Source: an uncultured Pseudomonadota bacterium
GTDB lineage: Bacteria; Myxococcota_A; UBA796; SXON01
Direction of reading: 5' to 3'
Length of the DNA: 64,000 nt
NCBI GenBank assembly: GCA_903921785.1
Contig: CAIXRH010000242.1
Location: forward strand, 1-64,000
Shown here: piece after piece, positions 62,911 through 64,000 of the stretch
Layout: every line of letters starts with the position of its first letter
Position numbering within the stretch: position 1 is the stretch's first letter
Translations under genes and position numbers: made by a program
The notes under the pieces: generated by a model
Told to the model about the DNA's origin: nothing
Databases searched by the model: none
Seen by the model: only the letters and a program-made list of their open reading frames with translations

Positions 62911-63591
62911 CTACCAGGGCAGCCCGATCGCCGCGCACAAGAAGCGCATCAGCGGCGCCCCCGCCCGAGAAGCCTCGGCGTACCGCTCCACGAAGTCCGC
63001 GCCGGTGACGTCGGCCTCCGTGAAGTCCCGCATCACGATGAAGTCCTTCCGCTTGAGGTCCTCCACGTGGGGGTGGGCCGGATCGTAGCCGAGCGGGACC
63101 TTCTTCAGCGACTCGCCGCCCAGGGTGAGGCCCGCCTTCGCGGCCGCCCACTCGTCGGGGCGCTCAGCGATGCGGCGACGGATGGCGGCGAGCGCGTCCC
63201 CTTCGGGGTGCCAGGTGCCGAAGCCGCCGAAACACCCGTCCATCTCGCCGTCGCCGGCCGGGCCGACGTGGCAGTAGAAGCCCGGCGCATGCACCGCCTC
63301 GCTGGCCGAGCCGCGCACGAGCTGGTGGCGGAACTGCACGCCGAGGTAGGTCTTGTAGGGCGACTTGTCCTTCGAGAACCGGGTGTCCCGGAAGATGCGG
63401 AACGCGGAGGTCTTCTCATCGGCGAGGTACTGCGTGGAGATCTCGGCGAGGTGCGGCCGGAACGCCCGCACGAACTCGGCCATCGCGGCCTTGCCGTGCT
63501 GCTCGTACCGCGCGCGGTTCGCCTCGAACCACGGACGTTCGTTGTGGGCGCGCAGCTCGCGGAGGAAGGCGAAGGTCTCGGCGGTGAACAT
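62911..63591 (-). CDS. DUF2461 (TIGR02453) family protein
   Basis: The product has 226 residues. FLRELRAHNERPWFEANRARYEQ is the diagnostic beginning. FRIFRDTRFSKDKSPYKTYLGVQF, PGFYCHVGP and KKVPLGYDPAHPHVEDLKRKDFIV follow at family spacing. These are widespread small cytoplasmic proteins without a known function. The start is the ATG at 63591. The 3' end abuts the MITE-like element. Confidence 0.93.
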   Translation of the reverse strand: MFTAETFAFLRELRAHNERPWFEANRARYEQHGKAAMAEFVRAFRPHLAEISTQYLADEKTSAFRIFRDTRFSKDKSPYKTYLGVQFRHQLVRGSASEAVHAPGFYCHVGPAGDGEMDGCFGGFGTWHPEGDALAAIRRRIAERPDEWAAAKAGLTLGGESLKKVPLGYDPAHPHVEDLKRKDFIVMRDFTEADVTGADFVERYAEASRAGAPLMRFLCAAIGLPW

Positions 63592-63655
63592 GGGCGCCCG
63601 GTAACCAGGGGCGACCCGGAGGGCCGCTCCGCCCCCCCTGTCGCCCCACCGGCGA

Positions 63656-64000
63656 TCAGGGCGAATACGCGCTCAACGTCACGTTGAACTTGCCGTTGGC
63701 GAGCGTCTTGCTGTTGGTGAGCGTGATGTCGTACGCCACCCCGGAGAACGTGCCGATGACCTGCTCGCCGATCGCGGTGCCCGCCGCGGACAGGGTGTAG
63801 GTGCAGGAGGTCGGAGATACGTAGTTCGCGTAGTAGAGCTCCGTGCTCGACGGCGCGTAGTTGATCCCCGAGTACGTCTTCGCGCAGGTGTGCTCGGTGC
63901 CGACGGTCAGGTCGTAGAGCGTGACCGCGTAGTAGGGGAACCCGTCCACGTCGATGAGCGAGAAGGACAGGGCGTTGCCGGTGCGGGAGACGTAGCCGGC
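63656..64000 (-). CDS. C-terminal part of a secreted beta-rich protein, 5' end missing
   Basis: The frame is open to the right edge, so only the last 114 residues are seen. They are Thr/Ser/Tyr/Ala-rich with alternating strands: GNALSFSLIDVDGFPYYAVTLYDL, CAKTYSGINYAPS, ELYYANYVSPTSCTYTLS, GEQVIGTFSGVAYDITLTNS and GKFNVTLSAYSP. Two Cys could form a disulfide. The composition is that of myxobacterial lipoproteins and surface proteins. No family is recognised. Confidence 0.6.
   Translation of the reverse strand, partial: AGYVSRTGNALSFSLIDVDGFPYYAVTLYDLTVGTEHTCAKTYSGINYAPSSTELYYANYVSPTSCTYTLSAAGTAIGEQVIGTFSGVAYDITLTNSKTLANGKFNVTLSAYSP

Noticed and set aside
62648-63088. Small plus-strand frames inside the MITE-like element
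   Set aside because: They cross the element boundary and the antisense of the DUF2461 gene, differ between copies and resemble no protein.

Overview
The window is very GC-rich, densely packed DNA. The gene content points to an uncultured member of the Myxococcota or a related former deltaproteobacterial lineage: eukaryote-like Ser/Thr kinases (one fused to a SUMF1-type domain), an FHA protein, a caspase-like protein, a large cyclase/ATPase/TPR signalling protein, a MopE-like calcium-repeat lipoprotein and an Asp/Thr/Gly-linker lipoprotein. No rRNA, tRNA, CRISPR array, integrase or transposase was seen. Names rest on motif recognition without database searches.

Layout. 0-4.5 kb: 3' part of a caspase-like gene, convergent with a kinase-SUMF1 gene that diverges from an FHA gene. 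4.7-7.3 kb: thioredoxin-like protein, cobQ, ppa. 8.2-16.1 kb: a chemotaxis operon mcp-cheR-cheB-cheA-cheW-mcp without cheY. 16.3-19.5 kb: a lipoprotein with twelve exact 46-residue calcium-type repeats. 20.1-30.8 kb: a microaerobic respiration island. It holds a SafE-like protein, a sigma54-type response regulator, a globin-coupled histidine kinase, and ccoN-O-Q-P, ccoG-H-I-S. Sigma54-type promoters lie before both the regulator and ccoN, so an oxygen-sensing two-component system probably drives the cbb3 oxidase. 31.5-41 kb: lapA-like gene, rpsA, a two-domain Clp-type AAA+ protein fused to a degenerate release-factor-2-like module, an SGNH-like protein, a DUF2079 membrane protein and RNase G. 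41.4-50.8 kb: kinase, cyclase/ATPase/TPR protein, pentapeptide protein, hydrolase, Uma2 and hypotheticals. 51-55.8 kb: a molybdopterin oxidoreductase with a fused FeS/NrfD partner. 55.9-64 kb: lipoproteins, a gene with an in-frame stop, tandem Cys-motif paralogs, an AtoE-type transporter, DUF2461, and a truncated secreted protein.

Three points stand out. First, the Clp/RF2-like fusion keeps the release-factor fold landmarks but lacks both the SPF and GGQ motifs; it may be an unfoldase that engages the ribosome, and it sits directly before rpsA. Second, there is a dispersed intergenic hairpin family whose 9-bp stem changes on both sides between copies, often between convergent genes. Third, a roughly 300-360 bp MITE-like element with imperfect terminal inverted repeats lies between convergent genes at 30.8-31.3 kb and 62.5-62.9 kb.
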